Below are positions 1 through 10,095 of a DNA stretch of 64,000 bases, piece after piece. Numbering within the stretch: position 1 is the stretch's first letter; the number at the start of each line of letters is the position of its first letter. The notes under the pieces were generated by a model that saw only the letters and a list, made by a program, of their open reading frames with translations, was not told where the DNA came from and did no database searches. The stretch is from Sphingomonas sp. Lineage in GTDB: Bacteria > Pseudomonadota > Alphaproteobacteria > Sphingomonadales > Sphingomonadaceae. The position numbers were made by a program, and so were the translations under genes. The stretch lies in contig NZ_JAIERS010000007.1 of NCBI RefSeq assembly GCF_019746665.1, positions 62,001 to 126,000 on the forward strand, given 5' to 3'.

Positions 1-391
1 ACGCGACCAGGCCGAGACCGAGAGTTTCGGACGCCGCTCCTCGGTGCTGATCGAAGCGCTCAATTCGGCGGCGATCGACATCGCCAAGGCCTTCTCGGCC
101 GAAGTCACCGACAGCGCCTGGGCGGCCTATCTGAAGGGCGATCGTGGGGTGTTCACGCGCCGCGCGGTGCGCCTGCTCGAAGCGGGCGAGGCGCGCGAGG
201 TGGCGCGGCTCTATGATCTCGACGCCGGTTTCCGCGATCAGGTGAACCGCTATATCCACGATTTCGAGGCGATGCTGCGCGTCGTGCTCGCTCAGCGCGA
301 TGGCGCGCCGATCGGGGTAACCCTGCTCTCGTCCGACATGGGCAAGCTCTACGTCGCGCTCGCGCAGGCGATCGAGCGGCTGCGGACTTAA
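1..391 (+). CDS. C-terminal part of an unrecognised protein (5' truncated)
   Basis: The reading frame is already open at base 2 and runs to TAA at 389-391, so only the last 129 or so residues are in the window. A GTG at 44 lies in frame but has no sign of being the true start. The visible part is helical and soluble, without membrane segments, and ends in ...ALAQAIERLRT. It resembles the C-terminus of large conserved hypothetical or ATPase-like proteins of sphingomonads, but I cannot name a function. It overlaps the stop end of the opposing gene by 4 bases. Confidence 0.75.
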   Translation, partial: RDQAETESFGRRSSVLIEALNSAAIDIAKAFSAEVTDSAWAAYLKGDRGVFTRRAVRLLEAGEAREVARLYDLDAGFRDQVNRYIHDFEAMLRVVLAQRDGAPIGVTLLSSDMGKLYVALAQAIERLRT

Positions 392-1038
392 GCGGCGGCT
401 TCATCCCCGGCCGGGGCTCTCCCCGCCCGCATGAGGGAGGCGAGGCTCGCCCCTTCGGCGCCGAGGCCCCTCGCCGCGCCGTCGCGGTCCTCGGGGCGCT
501 TCTTCTGATCGAGCTTCCACGCCCCGGTGAGCGCTTCGATCGTCATGCATACCCCGACGATGCCGTTCAGAAGCGCGGCGGTGAACTCAGCAGGCGCGTC
601 CGATATCGACCAGGGATGCTCCCGCCCCGATTCATGGCGCCCCGTGAGCTTGTCGACGAGCGCCAGCAGCTCCGGCCCGGTCTCGACCAGCGCCATAGGC
701 CCGCGCGCCTCGACCGCGACATAATTCCAGGTGGGCACTACCCTCCCCGTCTCGGCCTTGGAGGGATACCAGCCGGGCGAGATATAGGCATCGTCGAGCA
801 GGAAGGAGGCGAGCGCTGTCGCCCCGGCGGCGATCGCGCGCCACTGCGGATTGGATCGGGCGAGATGCGCGATCAGCGTCTCGGCGCCAGCCTCGCCCGC
901 CACCGCGAAGGGCAAATGGCTGATCATGATCTCGCCATCCAGCGCGGTGATCAGCGTCCCGAACGATCGCGCCGCGATCGCCGCCAGCAGCACCGATCGC
1001 CGCGTTTCCAGATAGGGTAGAGGAACGTACATCGTCAT
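388..1038 (-). CDS. PaiB-like FMN-binding negative transcriptional regulator
   Basis: A 216-residue protein of the PaiB family, which adopts an FMN-binding split-barrel fold; the Bacillus member represses degradative-enzyme and sporulation genes. Family-type stretches seen are the N-terminal MYVPLPY segment, SHLPF near residue 41, ARSNPQW near 65, ISPGWYPSK near 87 and VPTWNYVAV near 102. The length suits the family. The tail after about residue 185 is Ala/Arg-rich and looks dispensable. The start is ATG at 1038, with a second ATG at 1032. It is convergent with the truncated gene at the window edge. The regulatory role is inferred from family naming only. Confidence 0.85.
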   Translation of the reverse strand: MTMYVPLPYLETRRSVLLAAIAARSFGTLITALDGEIMISHLPFAVAGEAGAETLIAHLARSNPQWRAIAAGATALASFLLDDAYISPGWYPSKAETGRVVPTWNYVAVEARGPMALVETGPELLALVDKLTGRHESGREHPWSISDAPAEFTAALLNGIVGVCMTIEALTGAWKLDQKKRPEDRDGAARGLGAEGASLASLMRAGRAPAGDEAAA

Positions 1039-1110
1039 CGACCTCCGGCTGATCCCGCCCGGCCACCGGCCTGTCGCCGCCCTTTGTTTAAACTTTGGCC
1101 ATGCCCCGCT

Positions 1111-1389
1111 TCAATGCCGCGGCCCCGCCCAGGTGAAGAAGTCGATCATCTGCGGGGTGACCCAGCCATAGCGGTAATTGAGCATGAACAGGCCGAACAA
1201 GATGCTCGCCACCACCGTTACCCGCAGGGCGATCCGCCAGGGGCGGAACTCGGCGGGCGCGCTGTCGGCCTGGCCGGGCACCTTGGGCACGCCCGCCTCA
1301 TCAGCGGTGCGCACGCCAAAGGGCAGCACGATGAACACCGTGAACACCCAGAACAGGAAATAAATCGCGATCGCCGAGCCGATGGGCAT
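1111..1389 (-). CDS. DUF1467 family small membrane protein
   Basis: A 92-residue protein with two hydrophobic segments, about residues 5-24 and 53-73, separated by a polar loop containing a GVRTADEAG-type motif. This is the pattern of the alphaproteobacterial DUF1467 family. It lies 10 bases downstream of the RNase J gene on the same strand, at the distal end of the nuo-birA-coaX-rnj run, a linkage common in this class. Function unknown. The family call is firm, and nothing in the sequence suggests catalysis. Confidence 0.85.
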   Translation of the reverse strand: MPIGSAIAIYFLFWVFTVFIVLPFGVRTADEAGVPKVPGQADSAPAEFRPWRIALRVTVVASILFGLFMLNYRYGWVTPQMIDFFTWAGPRH

Positions 1390-1399
1390 GGCCGCGTTC

Positions 1400-3037
1400 C
1401 TACGCCTCGATCAGCAGCACGTCGACCACTGGCTTCTTCCCCGTCCATCGGGTCGCCACCCGACGCACGGCGAGCCGCACCTCCTCGCGCAGCTTCTCGC
1501 GGTCGCGTCCGCCGTCCAGCAACGCCTCGGTCGCCGCCGCCGCCGCTTCGGCGATAAACGGCTCGCGCTCCTCCTCCACCGGCACGCCGTTCAGCCGCAG
1601 CTGCGGCCGGCCGAGCACGCGCCCGCCCTTGCCGATCGCGGCGGCGACCGAAATCTGGCCGTTGATCGCGATCTTGCGGCGTTCGTTGATCGTGCCGCCA
1701 TCGGCCGGCAGGATCACATCGCCATCGAGCACCAGCCGCCCGACCGGGGCATGGCCGATCTTGGCCGGCTTGCCGGGGGCAAGGCGGATGATTTCGCCAT
1801 CGCGCTGCACCACTGCCTGGGGGATGCCGCACGCCTGGCCGAAGCGCGCCTGTTCCATCAGGTGGCGCATCTCGCCATGGACCGGCACCAGGATTTCGGG
1901 GCGTATCCAGCGATACATCGCCTCCAGCTCCGGCCGGCCGGGATGGCCCGAGACGTGAACATGGTGCTGGCGATCGGTGATCATCACCACCCCCTTTGCA
2001 GCCAGCTGGTTCATGATCCGCCCGATCGCGACCTCGTTGCCTGGGATTTGTTTGGACGAGAAGATCACCGTGTCGCCGGTGCCGAGCCGGATCGGGTGGC
2101 TGTCTCCCGCGATCCGGGCAAGTGCCGCGCGTTCCTCGCCCTGGCCGCCGGTCGCGATGATCAGCACCTGATTGGCGGGTAGCCGCATCGCCTGATCGAC
2201 GTCAATCAACTCGGGCAGGTCGCGCAGATAGCCCGTCGCGCGCGAGACTTTCAGGATGCGGTCAAGCGAGCGGCCCGCGACACATAGCCGCCGCCCGCAC
2301 GCCTCGGCGACCTCGGCCAGCGTCTTGAGCCGCGCGGCGTTGGAGGCGAAGGTCGTCACCAGCACGCGGCCGCGCGCCGCCGCCACCGCCTCAGTCAGCC
2401 CGGCGCGCACGCTTGCTTCGGAGCCCGAGGCTTCGGCGTTGAACACATTGGTCGAATCGCACACCAGCGCCAGCACGCCTGCATCGCCGATCGCCGTGAG
2501 CGTTTCGGGCGCCGCACCGGCAGTAAGCACCGGCGTCTCGTCGAGCTTCCAGTCGCCGGTGTGGAACACACGGCCGAGCGGGGTGTCGATCAGCAGCGCA
2601 TTGCCCTCGGGGATCGAGTGCGCGACCGGTACGAAACGCAGGCCGAACGGCCCGAGCTGGAAATCCTCACCCGGGGCCACGACCTTCAACGTCACCCGCT
2701 GGCGATTGCCCTCCTCGTCGAGCTTGCCGGCGATCAGCCCGGCGGTGAAGGGCGAGGCATAGAGCGGCACGCCCAAATCCTCCGCCAGATAAGGCAGCGC
2801 GCCGATATGGTCTTCGTGCCCATGCGTCAGCACGATGCCGAGCAGATCGTCGATCCGCTCCTCGATGAAGCTCAGATCGGGCAGAATCAGGTCGATCCCC
2901 GGATAGGCCGGATCGGCGAAGGTGATGCCGCAATCGACCATGATCCATTTGCCCTGGCAGCCATAGAGATTGACGTTCATGCCAATCTCCCCCGATCCGC
3001 CAAGCGCCGCGAAAATCAGTTCATTCCCTGGTTTCAA
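1400..3037 (-). CDS. rnj: Ribonuclease J (metallo-beta-lactamase/beta-CASP RNase)
   Basis: RNase J is a cytoplasmic endo- and 5'-3' exoribonuclease in RNA processing and turnover. The metal-binding motif THGHEDHIG lies near residues 71-79, preceded by the family N-terminus ELIFAALGGSGEIGMNVNL. Later motifs include VAHSIPEG, FHTGDWKLDETP, the beta-CASP TGGQGEERAAL and VSGHPGRPE. I chose TTG at 3037, giving MKPGNEL, because GAGAGA lies five bases upstream and homologues begin MKPGNEL. A TTG at 3052 has no ribosome-binding site. Length is about 545 residues, normal for the family. It follows coaX after 165 bases, so it may have its own promoter. Confidence 0.93.
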   Translation of the reverse strand: MKPGNELIFAALGGSGEIGMNVNLYGCQGKWIMVDCGITFADPAYPGIDLILPDLSFIEERIDDLLGIVLTHGHEDHIGALPYLAEDLGVPLYASPFTAGLIAGKLDEEGNRQRVTLKVVAPGEDFQLGPFGLRFVPVAHSIPEGNALLIDTPLGRVFHTGDWKLDETPVLTAGAAPETLTAIGDAGVLALVCDSTNVFNAEASGSEASVRAGLTEAVAAARGRVLVTTFASNAARLKTLAEVAEACGRRLCVAGRSLDRILKVSRATGYLRDLPELIDVDQAMRLPANQVLIIATGGQGEERAALARIAGDSHPIRLGTGDTVIFSSKQIPGNEVAIGRIMNQLAAKGVVMITDRQHHVHVSGHPGRPELEAMYRWIRPEILVPVHGEMRHLMEQARFGQACGIPQAVVQRDGEIIRLAPGKPAKIGHAPVGRLVLDGDVILPADGGTINERRKIAINGQISVAAAIGKGGRVLGRPQLRLNGVPVEEEREPFIAEAAAAATEALLDGGRDREKLREEVRLAVRRVATRWTGKKPVVDVLLIEA

Positions 3038-3202
3038 GCTATTCTCTCTCAATCAAATTCGCACCACGGCGCCGGGCGGTCGTGACAGCATCTACTGCTA
3101 TATCAAGTCCGGCGTAACGTCCGCCCGCCACCGCACCCGCGGGTCGAGGCGACGCCAGCATGACGGTGAGGCATGATGTCAAGCTAGCCCGATCGGGCCA
3201 CT

Positions 3203-3985
3203 TCATGCCCCGATATGGGCGCGTTCCCACATCAGCGCCAGCCCTTGAATCGTGAGATCGGGCTCGATCGCGTCGAAGGCGGTAGTGTGCCGCTCGAACA
3301 GGATGGCGAGTCCGCCGGTCGCGATCACCTTGGCCGGGCGCCCGATTTCGGCCTTCAGCCGCGCGACCAGCCCCTCGATCATCGCGACATAGCCCCAATA
3401 GATGCCGATATGCATCTGGCTCACCGTGTCGCGGCCGATCACCTGGGTATCGTCGGGCGCCTCGATCGCGATGCGCGGCAGCTTGGCGGCGGCGGTGACG
3501 AGCGCGTCGAGCGAGAGGTTGATGCCCGGCGCGATGATGCCGCCCTTATAGGCGCCGTTGAAGTCGATGACTTCGAAAGTGGTGGCGGTGCCGAAGTCGA
3601 TCACGATCAGATCGCCCGGGTGGCGGGCATGGGCGGCGATCGCGTTGACCGCGCGGTCGGCACCCAAGGAGGCGGGCTCCTTCACGTCGATCTCGAACCC
3701 CCATTCGATCGGCGGGTGACCAGCCACGAGCGGTTCGGTGTTGAAATATTTGCGCGCGAGCGTCTGCAGGTTGTGCAGCGCGCGCGGGACGACGGTGGCG
3801 ATGATCACACCCGTCACCTGCTCACGCGCGAAGCCCTCCAGGGTGAGCAACTGGCTGAGCCAGACGGCATATTCATCCGCCGTGCGCCGGGCCTCGGTGG
3901 CGATGCGCCAGCGCGCGAGGATCTGCTGGTCCTTCACCAACGCGAACACCACATTGGTGTTGCCGGCATCGATCGCGAGCAGCAT
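3203..3985 (-). CDS. coaX: Type III pantothenate kinase
   Basis: Catalyses ATP-dependent phosphorylation of pantothenate, the first step of coenzyme A synthesis. The ASKHA-fold phosphate-binding motif [12 protein letters not shown] is at residues 4-15, GADRAVNA near 108 and [14 protein letters not shown] near 128. Length of 260 residues is typical. It starts 9 bases after birA on the same strand, and birA in turn overlaps nuoN, so coaX probably reads through from the nuo operon. The birA-coaX pairing, two cofactor genes, is common in alphaproteobacteria. Confidence 0.95.
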   Translation of the reverse strand: MLLAIDAGNTNVVFALVKDQQILARWRIATEARRTADEYAVWLSQLLTLEGFAREQVTGVIIATVVPRALHNLQTLARKYFNTEPLVAGHPPIEWGFEIDVKEPASLGADRAVNAIAAHARHPGDLIVIDFGTATTFEVIDFNGAYKGGIIAPGINLSLDALVTAAAKLPRIAIEAPDDTQVIGRDTVSQMHIGIYWGYVAMIEGLVARLKAEIGRPAKVIATGGLAILFERHTTAFDAIEPDLTIQGLALMWERAHIGA

Positions 3986-3994
3986 CGGAACCCC

Positions 3995-4750
3995 CTAAAT
4001 CAGAAACACGTCGCCGGCGTGAATGACATGGCGACCGCCATCCGCCAAGCCGAGGATCAGCGCGCCGTCCGCATCGAGCCCGGCAAAGGCACCTTCGACC
4101 CCCCGCCCATCGGGCAGCGCGGCGGCGAGCGGCGTGCCTAGCGGGTGCGCGCGGACTTCCCAGGCTGCAACGATGGCGGAGAGCCCCTCCCCCCGCCACC
4201 GGACGAGCCAATGGGCGAAGCGTCTGGCGAGCGTGTCGACGAAGGCTTCGGGCGTCGGCGCGGAAGCATGGTCGGCGAGGCTTGTCACGGGACGGCCGAG
4301 ATCATCGGGATGGTGAGCTAGGTTCACCCCGATGCCCACCACCACGGCGTCACCCGCGCGTTCGAGCAGAATGCCCGCGAGCTTGGCGCCACCCAGCAAC
4401 AGATCGTTGGGCCATTTGAGCTGGAGAGCGTTCTCAAGCCGCTCCCCTGAAGAAGTGGTGCGCAATATGCCTGCAACCGCCTCGAACAGCGCCACGCCCG
4501 CCACCAGCGCGAGCCCCGGCGCCGCGGGATCGCTCGGCCGCAGCCGCACGAGCGTCGATCCATAAAAGTTGCCCGGCGGCGATACCCAGGCCCGACCCTG
4601 TCGCCCCCGCCCGGCCGTTTGGCGCTCGGCGCGGAGCCAGAAGCCTTCCTCTACCTGCCGCGCCAGCGCAAGCAGATCGGCGTTGGTCGAACCCGTCTCT
4701 ACGACGGTGCGGATCGTCAGAACAAAGCCTTCGCCGCAGCGAGGCTCCAC
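3995..4750 (-). CDS. birA: Biotin--[acetyl-CoA-carboxylase] ligase
   Basis: Attaches biotin to the carrier protein of acetyl-CoA carboxylase through biotinyl-AMP. Motifs are ETGSTNADLL, the adenylate-binding GRGRQGRAW, GNFYGSTLV and LKWPNDLLLGGAKLAGIL. It has no N-terminal helix-turn-helix, so it is the monofunctional class I type and cannot act as a biotin repressor. The start is uncertain: GTG at 4750 gives 251 residues and a 34-base overlap with nuoN, while nearer the conserved core there is only a CTG at 4720. Translational coupling to nuoN is likely. Confidence 0.93.
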   Translation of the reverse strand: MEPRCGEGFVLTIRTVVETGSTNADLLALARQVEEGFWLRAERQTAGRGRQGRAWVSPPGNFYGSTLVRLRPSDPAAPGLALVAGVALFEAVAGILRTTSSGERLENALQLKWPNDLLLGGAKLAGILLERAGDAVVVGIGVNLAHHPDDLGRPVTSLADHASAPTPEAFVDTLARRFAHWLVRWRGEGLSAIVAAWEVRAHPLGTPLAAALPDGRGVEGAFAGLDADGALILGLADGGRHVIHAGDVFLI

Positions 4751-6156
4751 GCCGCCAGCGCCGGGATGGCGAGATAGCCAAGCGGCGACAGGAACGCGGT
4801 AGAAGCCGCGATCAGCCCGCCCTCGACCCCGCTCTCGACCGGCGCGAACGCAGGCGCGGGGTCATCGAAATACATCGTCTTGATGATCCGCAGATAATAA
4901 TAGGCGCCCACCACCGACAGCGCGATGCCGATCGCGGCATAGAGGAACAGCCCCGCCTGCACCGCCGCCCAGAACACCGCGAACTTGGCGTAGAAGCCGA
5001 ACAGCGGCGGGATACCGGCGAGCGAGAACATCATCACCGCGAGCGCAAAAGCCAGGTATGGCTTTGTGCGCGACAAGCCCGAAAGGCTCGCTACCTCCTC
5101 GATATGCCGCCCTTCGGCGTCCTTCATCTGCAGCACGATCAGGAAGCTGCCGAGCGTCATGACGATATAGATCGCCATATAGACGAGCACCGCCGACACG
5201 CCCTGCGGCGTGCCCGCCGCCAGCCCGATCAGCGCGAAGCCGACATTGTTGATCGAACTATATGCGAGCAGCCGCTTGATGTTCGATTGCCCGATCGCGC
5301 CGGCCGCGCCGAGCACGATCGAGGCGAGCGAGGCGAAGATCACGATCTGCCGCCATTCGAGCTGCGCCGGCCCCATTGCTTCCACCGCGACGCGCACCGT
5401 CAGCAGGATCGCCGCAACCTTCGGCGCCGAGCCGAAGAACGCCGTCACCGGGGTCGGCGCGCCTTCGTAAACGTCCGGCGTCCACATATGGAAAGGCACC
5501 GCGCTCATCTTGAAGGCGAGCCCGGCGAAGACGAATACCAGCCCGAACAACAGGCCCTTCGAATGATTGCCCGCATAGGCCGTTGCGATCGAGTCGAACA
5601 GGGTCGTGCCGCTGAAGCCATAGACCAGCGAGATGCCGTAGAGCAGGATGCCGCTCGCCAGCGCCCCGAGCACGAAATATTTGAGGCCCGCTTCCGCCGA
5701 GCGCGTATCCCGCCGCATGAAGCTCGCCAGCACATAAGCGGCGAGGCTCTGCAGCTCCAGCCCGACATAGAGCGTCAGCAGATCGCCCGCCGACACCATC
5801 ATCCCCATGCCGACCGCCGAAAGCAGGATCAGCACCGGATATTCGGGGCGCAGATCATCGCCCGCCGTGCGCGCGAAAAACCCGGGCGCCATCAGGATCG
5901 CGACGGCGGCAGCACTATAGACCAGCACCTTGCCGAACACCGCGAAGGCATCGGCCTTGTACAGCCCGGCAAAGGCATCGCCCCCGGTCGACATGCCGAG
6001 CGCCACGCCCGCGCCGATCAGCACTGCGACCGACGCCCAGCCGATCGCCCGCGTGACGCCCTGCCCGCCCCAAGCGGCGACCATCATCAGCGCGATCGCG
6101 CCGATCGACAGCACCAGTTCGGGCAGGGTCATCAGAAGATTGGTTGCATAGCTCAT
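4717..6156 (-). CDS. nuoN: NADH-quinone oxidoreductase subunit N
   Basis: An antiporter-like proton-pumping subunit of the complex I membrane arm. The 479 residues are almost entirely hydrophobic, with about 14 predicted membrane helices. Family motifs include GLELQSLAAYVL, AFKMSAVPFHMWTPDVYEG and RLLAYSSINNVGFAL. I chose ATG at 6156, giving MSYATNLL, because it forms a TGATG junction with the nuoM stop; the longer open frame upstream is arginine-rich and non-homologous. It is the last of the fourteen nuo genes and overlaps birA. Confidence 0.96.
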   Translation of the reverse strand: MSYATNLLMTLPELVLSIGAIALMMVAAWGGQGVTRAIGWASVAVLIGAGVALGMSTGGDAFAGLYKADAFAVFGKVLVYSAAAVAILMAPGFFARTAGDDLRPEYPVLILLSAVGMGMMVSAGDLLTLYVGLELQSLAAYVLASFMRRDTRSAEAGLKYFVLGALASGILLYGISLVYGFSGTTLFDSIATAYAGNHSKGLLFGLVFVFAGLAFKMSAVPFHMWTPDVYEGAPTPVTAFFGSAPKVAAILLTVRVAVEAMGPAQLEWRQIVIFASLASIVLGAAGAIGQSNIKRLLAYSSINNVGFALIGLAAGTPQGVSAVLVYMAIYIVMTLGSFLIVLQMKDAEGRHIEEVASLSGLSRTKPYLAFALAVMMFSLAGIPPLFGFYAKFAVFWAAVQAGLFLYAAIGIALSVVGAYYYLRIIKTMYFDDPAPAFAPVESGVEGGLIAASTAFLSPLGYLAIPALAAWSLAAAKALF

Positions 6157-7682
6157 CAATGCGTCTCCGCCGCCGCGAGCGTCGCGACGGGCTTGCCCGG
6201 CGTGGGGAGCGAGTCCCCGGCGGGCTTCACCGATTGCACTCGGGCGACCAGCTTGCCGACATCGCCACGCATCGGCGCCAGGAAGCTCTCGGGATAAACC
6301 CCCATCCACAGCACCGCGAGGCCGAGCGGCACCAGCATCGCCAGTTCGCGGCCCGACAGGTCCGGCATCAACCGCACATCCTGATGCTCCAGATCGCCAA
6401 ACGCGACCCGCGCATAAAGGTACAGCATGTAGGCCGCGCCCAGAATGATGCCGGTGGTGCAGAGAAGCGCCGCCCAGGTTGAGACCTGATAGGTGCCGGC
6501 GAGCGACAGGAATTCACCAACGAACCCGCTCGTCCCCGGCAGCCCGATCGAGGCCATGGTGAACAGCAGGAAGAACACAGCATAGCGCGGCATGTTGATC
6601 GCGAGGCCGCCATAGCGCGCAATCTCGCGGGTGTGCAGCCGATCATAGATGATGCCGACGCACAGGAAGAGCGCACCCGAGACCAGCCCGTGGCTAAGCA
6701 TCACGATCATCGCGCCCTCGATGCCCTGGCGATTGAAGGCGAACAGCCCGATCGTGACGATCGCCATATGCGCGACCGATGAATAGGCGATCAGCTTCTT
6801 CATGTCGTTCTGCACCAGCGCGACGAGGCTGGTGTAGATCACCGCGATCGCCGACAGCGTCAGGATCAGCCAGGTCAGCTCGGCCGAGGCCTGCGGGAAC
6901 ATCGGCACCGAGAAGCGCAGGAAGCCATAACCGCCAAGCTTCAGCAGCACGCCCGCCAGGATCACCGATCCCGCGGTCGGCGCCTGCACGTGCGCGTCGG
7001 GCAGCCAGGTGTGGACCGGCCACATCGGCATCTTCACCGCGAACGAGGCGAAGAAGGCGAGCCACAGCCAAGTCTGCGCCGCGACCGGGAAATCGTGCCG
7101 CAGCAGATCGGGGATGTAGCTCGTCCCCGCCTGCTGCGCCATGTAAAGCATGGCAATCAGCATCAGCAGCGATCCGAGCAGCGTATAGAGGAAGAACTTG
7201 TAGCTCGCGTAAATCCGGTTCGCGCCGCCCCAGATCCCGATGATCAGGAACATTGGGATCAGTCCGCCTTCGAAGAAGACGTAGAACAGGAACAGGTCCT
7301 GCGCGGCGAAGGTGCCGATCATCAGCACTTCGGTGAACAGGAACGCGGCCATGTATTCGGGCACGCGCGACGTGACCGACTCCCAGCTCGCCCCGATGCA
7401 GATCGGCATCAGGAACACGCTGAGCATGATCAGCATCAGCGCGAAGCCGTCGATCCCCAGCGCCCAGCCGAACTGGCCGAAAATCGGCGCCGAACGCTCG
7501 ACGAACTGCCACTGCGCGCCGCCGATGTCGAAATTGGACCAGAGGAAAACGCCGAGTGCGAGATCGACCAACGTCGCCGCGAGCGCGAGCCAGCGCGCCC
7601 CCTTGGCGTCGAGGAACAGGCAGCCTGCCGCGGCGAGCGCGGGCACGAGCAGCATGATCGACAGGATGGGAAAACCGTTCAT
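6156..7682 (-). CDS. nuoM: NADH-quinone oxidoreductase subunit M
   Basis: A proton-translocating antiporter-like subunit of complex I, 508 residues with about 14 membrane helices. Seen are the glutamate-bearing helix around FTEVLMIGTFAAQD, FFEGGLIPMFLIIGIWGG, the lysine helix VLLKLGGYGFLRFSVP and KKLIAYSSVAHM. The ATG start at 7682 lies 7 bases after the nuoL stop. Its last base is shared with the nuoN start codon. Length and order are canonical. Confidence 0.97.
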   Translation of the reverse strand: MNGFPILSIMLLVPALAAAGCLFLDAKGARWLALAATLVDLALGVFLWSNFDIGGAQWQFVERSAPIFGQFGWALGIDGFALMLIMLSVFLMPICIGASWESVTSRVPEYMAAFLFTEVLMIGTFAAQDLFLFYVFFEGGLIPMFLIIGIWGGANRIYASYKFFLYTLLGSLLMLIAMLYMAQQAGTSYIPDLLRHDFPVAAQTWLWLAFFASFAVKMPMWPVHTWLPDAHVQAPTAGSVILAGVLLKLGGYGFLRFSVPMFPQASAELTWLILTLSAIAVIYTSLVALVQNDMKKLIAYSSVAHMAIVTIGLFAFNRQGIEGAMIVMLSHGLVSGALFLCVGIIYDRLHTREIARYGGLAINMPRYAVFFLLFTMASIGLPGTSGFVGEFLSLAGTYQVSTWAALLCTTGIILGAAYMLYLYARVAFGDLEHQDVRLMPDLSGRELAMLVPLGLAVLWMGVYPESFLAPMRGDVGKLVARVQSVKPAGDSLPTPGKPVATLAAAETH

Positions 7683-7689
7683 CGCCCCC

Positions 7690-9786
7690 TCAGCTCGCGA
7701 TTGCCCAGGTGACCAGAGCGGTGAGCCCGATCAGCATGACGAAGGCATAAGTATAGAGATACCCCGATTGCAGGGCCGCCGCGCCCCGGCTGCCGCTCGC
7801 GACCACCGCCGCGACGCCATTGGGGCCGAAGCGATCGATCGTCTGCTCGTCGCCGCGCCGCCAGAAGAAGCGACCGATCGCGAAGGCCGGGCGGACGAAC
7901 AGCCGGTCATAAAGCTCGTCGAAATACCATTTGTGCATCAGCCAGTTGTACAGCAGCCACGCGCCGTTCGCGGTCCGCCCCGGAAGCGAGGGATCGCGGA
8001 TATAGGCCTGGAAGGCGCCCAACAGCCCGAGCAGCATCACGATCGCGGTGGAGAGCTTTACCCCGAGCGGCACTTCATGAGTCGCGTGCGCCAGATGCTC
8101 GTTGAAGGCGAGCGCGCCGCGCCAGAAATCCTTGCCCGCTTCCGGCTCGATGAACGCGCCGTGGAACACGAAGCCCGCGACCACCGCGCCAACCGAGAGC
8201 AGCCCGAGCGGCAGCAACATCGTCCAGGGGCTTTCATGCGGATGATAGCCGGCGGTGCCCTCATGGCCATGATCATGCGCGGCGTGGTGCGGATCGGGCT
8301 CATGCCCCGCATCTTCGTGCGCGACCTCGCCGTGATGCGCGACGGCGTGCGCCTCGCCATGATCGTGCGCGTGGGCGGCGTGCTGGATATGCTCGGACCC
8401 CGCCCAGCGCGGCTTGCCCCAGAAGGTGAGGAACATCAGCCGCCACGAATAGAAACTCGTCAACAGCGCGACGATGATCCCGGTGACCGCCGCGCCATGC
8501 CGGCCGGCCGCCCAGGCGCCCTCGATGATCGCGTCCTTCGAGTGGAAGCCAGCAAAGCCGATCGCAAGCTCATTGCCGAACACCGCCGGAATGCCGACGC
8601 CGGTGATCGCCAGCGTTCCCATCATCATCGCCCAGAAGGTGAGCGGGATGTGTTTCCGCAGGCCGCCATAATAGCGCATATCCTGCTCATGGTGCATCGC
8701 ATGGATCACCGATCCCGCGCCCAGGAACAGCAACGCCTTGAAGAAGGCGTGGGTGAACAGGTGGAACATCGCCGCGCCATAGGCACCCGTGCCGGCGGCG
8801 AAGAACATGTAGCCCAGCTGCGAGCAGGTCGAATAAGCGATCACCCGCTTGATGTCGGTCTGCACTAAGCCAACGGTCGCGGCGAAGAAGCAGGTCGCGG
8901 CGCCCACCGCCATCACCACGTCGAGCGCGATCGGGCTCGCATTGAACAAGGGCGACAGGCGGCAGACCATGAACACGCCCGCCGTCACCATCGTCGCAGC
9001 GTGGATCAGCGCGGAAACCGGCGTCGGCCCCTCCATCGCGTCGGGGAGCCAGGTGTGGAGGCCCAGCTGCGCCGACTTGCCCATCGCGCCGACGAACAGC
9101 AGCAGGCAGCAGACGGTCAGCGTGTCGGCGCGGAACCAGAGGAAACCGATCGTCGAACCGGCATGCTGCGGCACCGCCGCCAGGATTTCAGGGATCGAGA
9201 TGGTGCCGAACACCAGATACACTGCGAAAATACCGAGCATGAAGCCCAGGTCACCGACGCGGTTGACGACGAACGCCTTGATCGCCGCCGCCTTCGCGCT
9301 CGGTTTCCTGAACCAGAAGCCGATCAGCAGATAGCTGGCGAGGCCCACGCCTTCCCAGCCGAAGAACAATTGCACGATGTTCTGCGCCGTCACCAGCATC
9401 AGCATCGCGAAGGTGAATAGCGAAAGGTAAGCGAAGAAGCGCGGCTGGTCCGGGTCCTCCGCCATATAACCCCAGCTATACAGATGGACGAGCGCCGAAA
9501 CCGAAGTGATCACGACCAGCATCACCGCCGTCAGCGCATCGACGCGCAGCGCCCAGTCGATCACCATGCTGCCCGAATGAATCCAGGCGCCCACCGGCGT
9601 CACGCTCACCGCCGCCGCGCCTTGCAGAAACGGCACGAAAATCGACCAGCTGAGCGCTGCCGAGACGAACAGCGCCCCGGTCGTCACGCTCTTCGCCGCG
9701 ACATTGCCGATCGCGCGGTTGCCGAGCCCGGCGATAAGCGACGCGAACAGCGGCAGGAAAACCAGAAGCAGGATGGAGGTGCCCAC
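7690..9786 (-). CDS. nuoL: NADH-quinone oxidoreductase subunit L
   Basis: The distal antiporter-like subunit of complex I, with the long lateral helix at its C-terminus. Length is 698 residues, starting at GTG 9786. Typical motifs are [56 protein letters not shown] and [14 protein letters not shown] soluble loop around residues 464-522, encoded near 8220-8395, is very rich in histidine, with about 17 His in 52 residues plus Asp and Glu. Such loops occur in other alphaproteobacterial NuoL proteins, and a metal-binding role is only a guess. Confidence 0.97.
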   Translation of the reverse strand: MGTSILLLVFLPLFASLIAGLGNRAIGNVAAKSVTTGALFVSAALSWSIFVPFLQGAAAVSVTPVGAWIHSGSMVIDWALRVDALTAVMLVVITSVSALVHLYSWGYMAEDPDQPRFFAYLSLFTFAMLMLVTAQNIVQLFFGWEGVGLASYLLIGFWFRKPSAKAAAIKAFVVNRVGDLGFMLGIFAVYLVFGTISIPEILAAVPQHAGSTIGFLWFRADTLTVCCLLLFVGAMGKSAQLGLHTWLPDAMEGPTPVSALIHAATMVTAGVFMVCRLSPLFNASPIALDVVMAVGAATCFFAATVGLVQTDIKRVIAYSTCSQLGYMFFAAGTGAYGAAMFHLFTHAFFKALLFLGAGSVIHAMHHEQDMRYYGGLRKHIPLTFWAMMMGTLAITGVGIPAVFGNELAIGFAGFHSKDAIIEGAWAAGRHGAAVTGIIVALLTSFYSWRLMFLTFWGKPRWAGSEHIQHAAHAHDHGEAHAVAHHGEVAHEDAGHEPDPHHAAHDHGHEGTAGYHPHESPWTMLLPLGLLSVGAVVAGFVFHGAFIEPEAGKDFWRGALAFNEHLAHATHEVPLGVKLSTAIVMLLGLLGAFQAYIRDPSLPGRTANGAWLLYNWLMHKWYFDELYDRLFVRPAFAIGRFFWRRGDEQTIDRFGPNGVAAVVASGSRGAAALQSGYLYTYAFVMLIGLTALVTWAIAS

Positions 9787-9789
9787 CTT

Positions 9790-10095
9790 TTACCCCTTCA
9801 TCCGATTGATGTCGTCAACCGCGATCGTGCCGCGGCCACGGAAGAAGATCACCAGGATCGCCAGGCCGATCGCCGCTTCGCCCGCGGCGACCGTCAGCAC
9901 GAACATCGCGAAAATCTGGCCGACCAGATCGCCCAGGAACGCGCTGAACGCGACGAAATTAATGTTCACCGCCAGCAGAATCAGCTCGATCGCCATCAGG
10001 ATGACGATGATGTTCTTTCGATTGAGGAAAATGCCGAGCACGCCCATCGTGAAGAGGATCGCGGCGACGATTAGATAGTGAATGAGCCCGATCAC
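9790..10095 (-). CDS. nuoK: NADH-quinone oxidoreductase subunit K
   Basis: A small proton-channel subunit of the complex I membrane arm, 101 residues with three hydrophobic helices. It carries the conserved membrane glutamates in [13 protein letters not shown] and [13 protein letters not shown] chose GTG at 10095, giving MIGLIHYL, because it overlaps the nuoJ stop in a GTGA junction and matches the family length. The longer open frame upstream is only a shadow of nuoJ. It ends 3 bases before the nuoL start. Confidence 0.96.
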   Translation of the reverse strand: MIGLIHYLIVAAILFTMGVLGIFLNRKNIIVILMAIELILLAVNINFVAFSAFLGDLVGQIFAMFVLTVAAGEAAIGLAILVIFFRGRGTIAVDDINRMKG

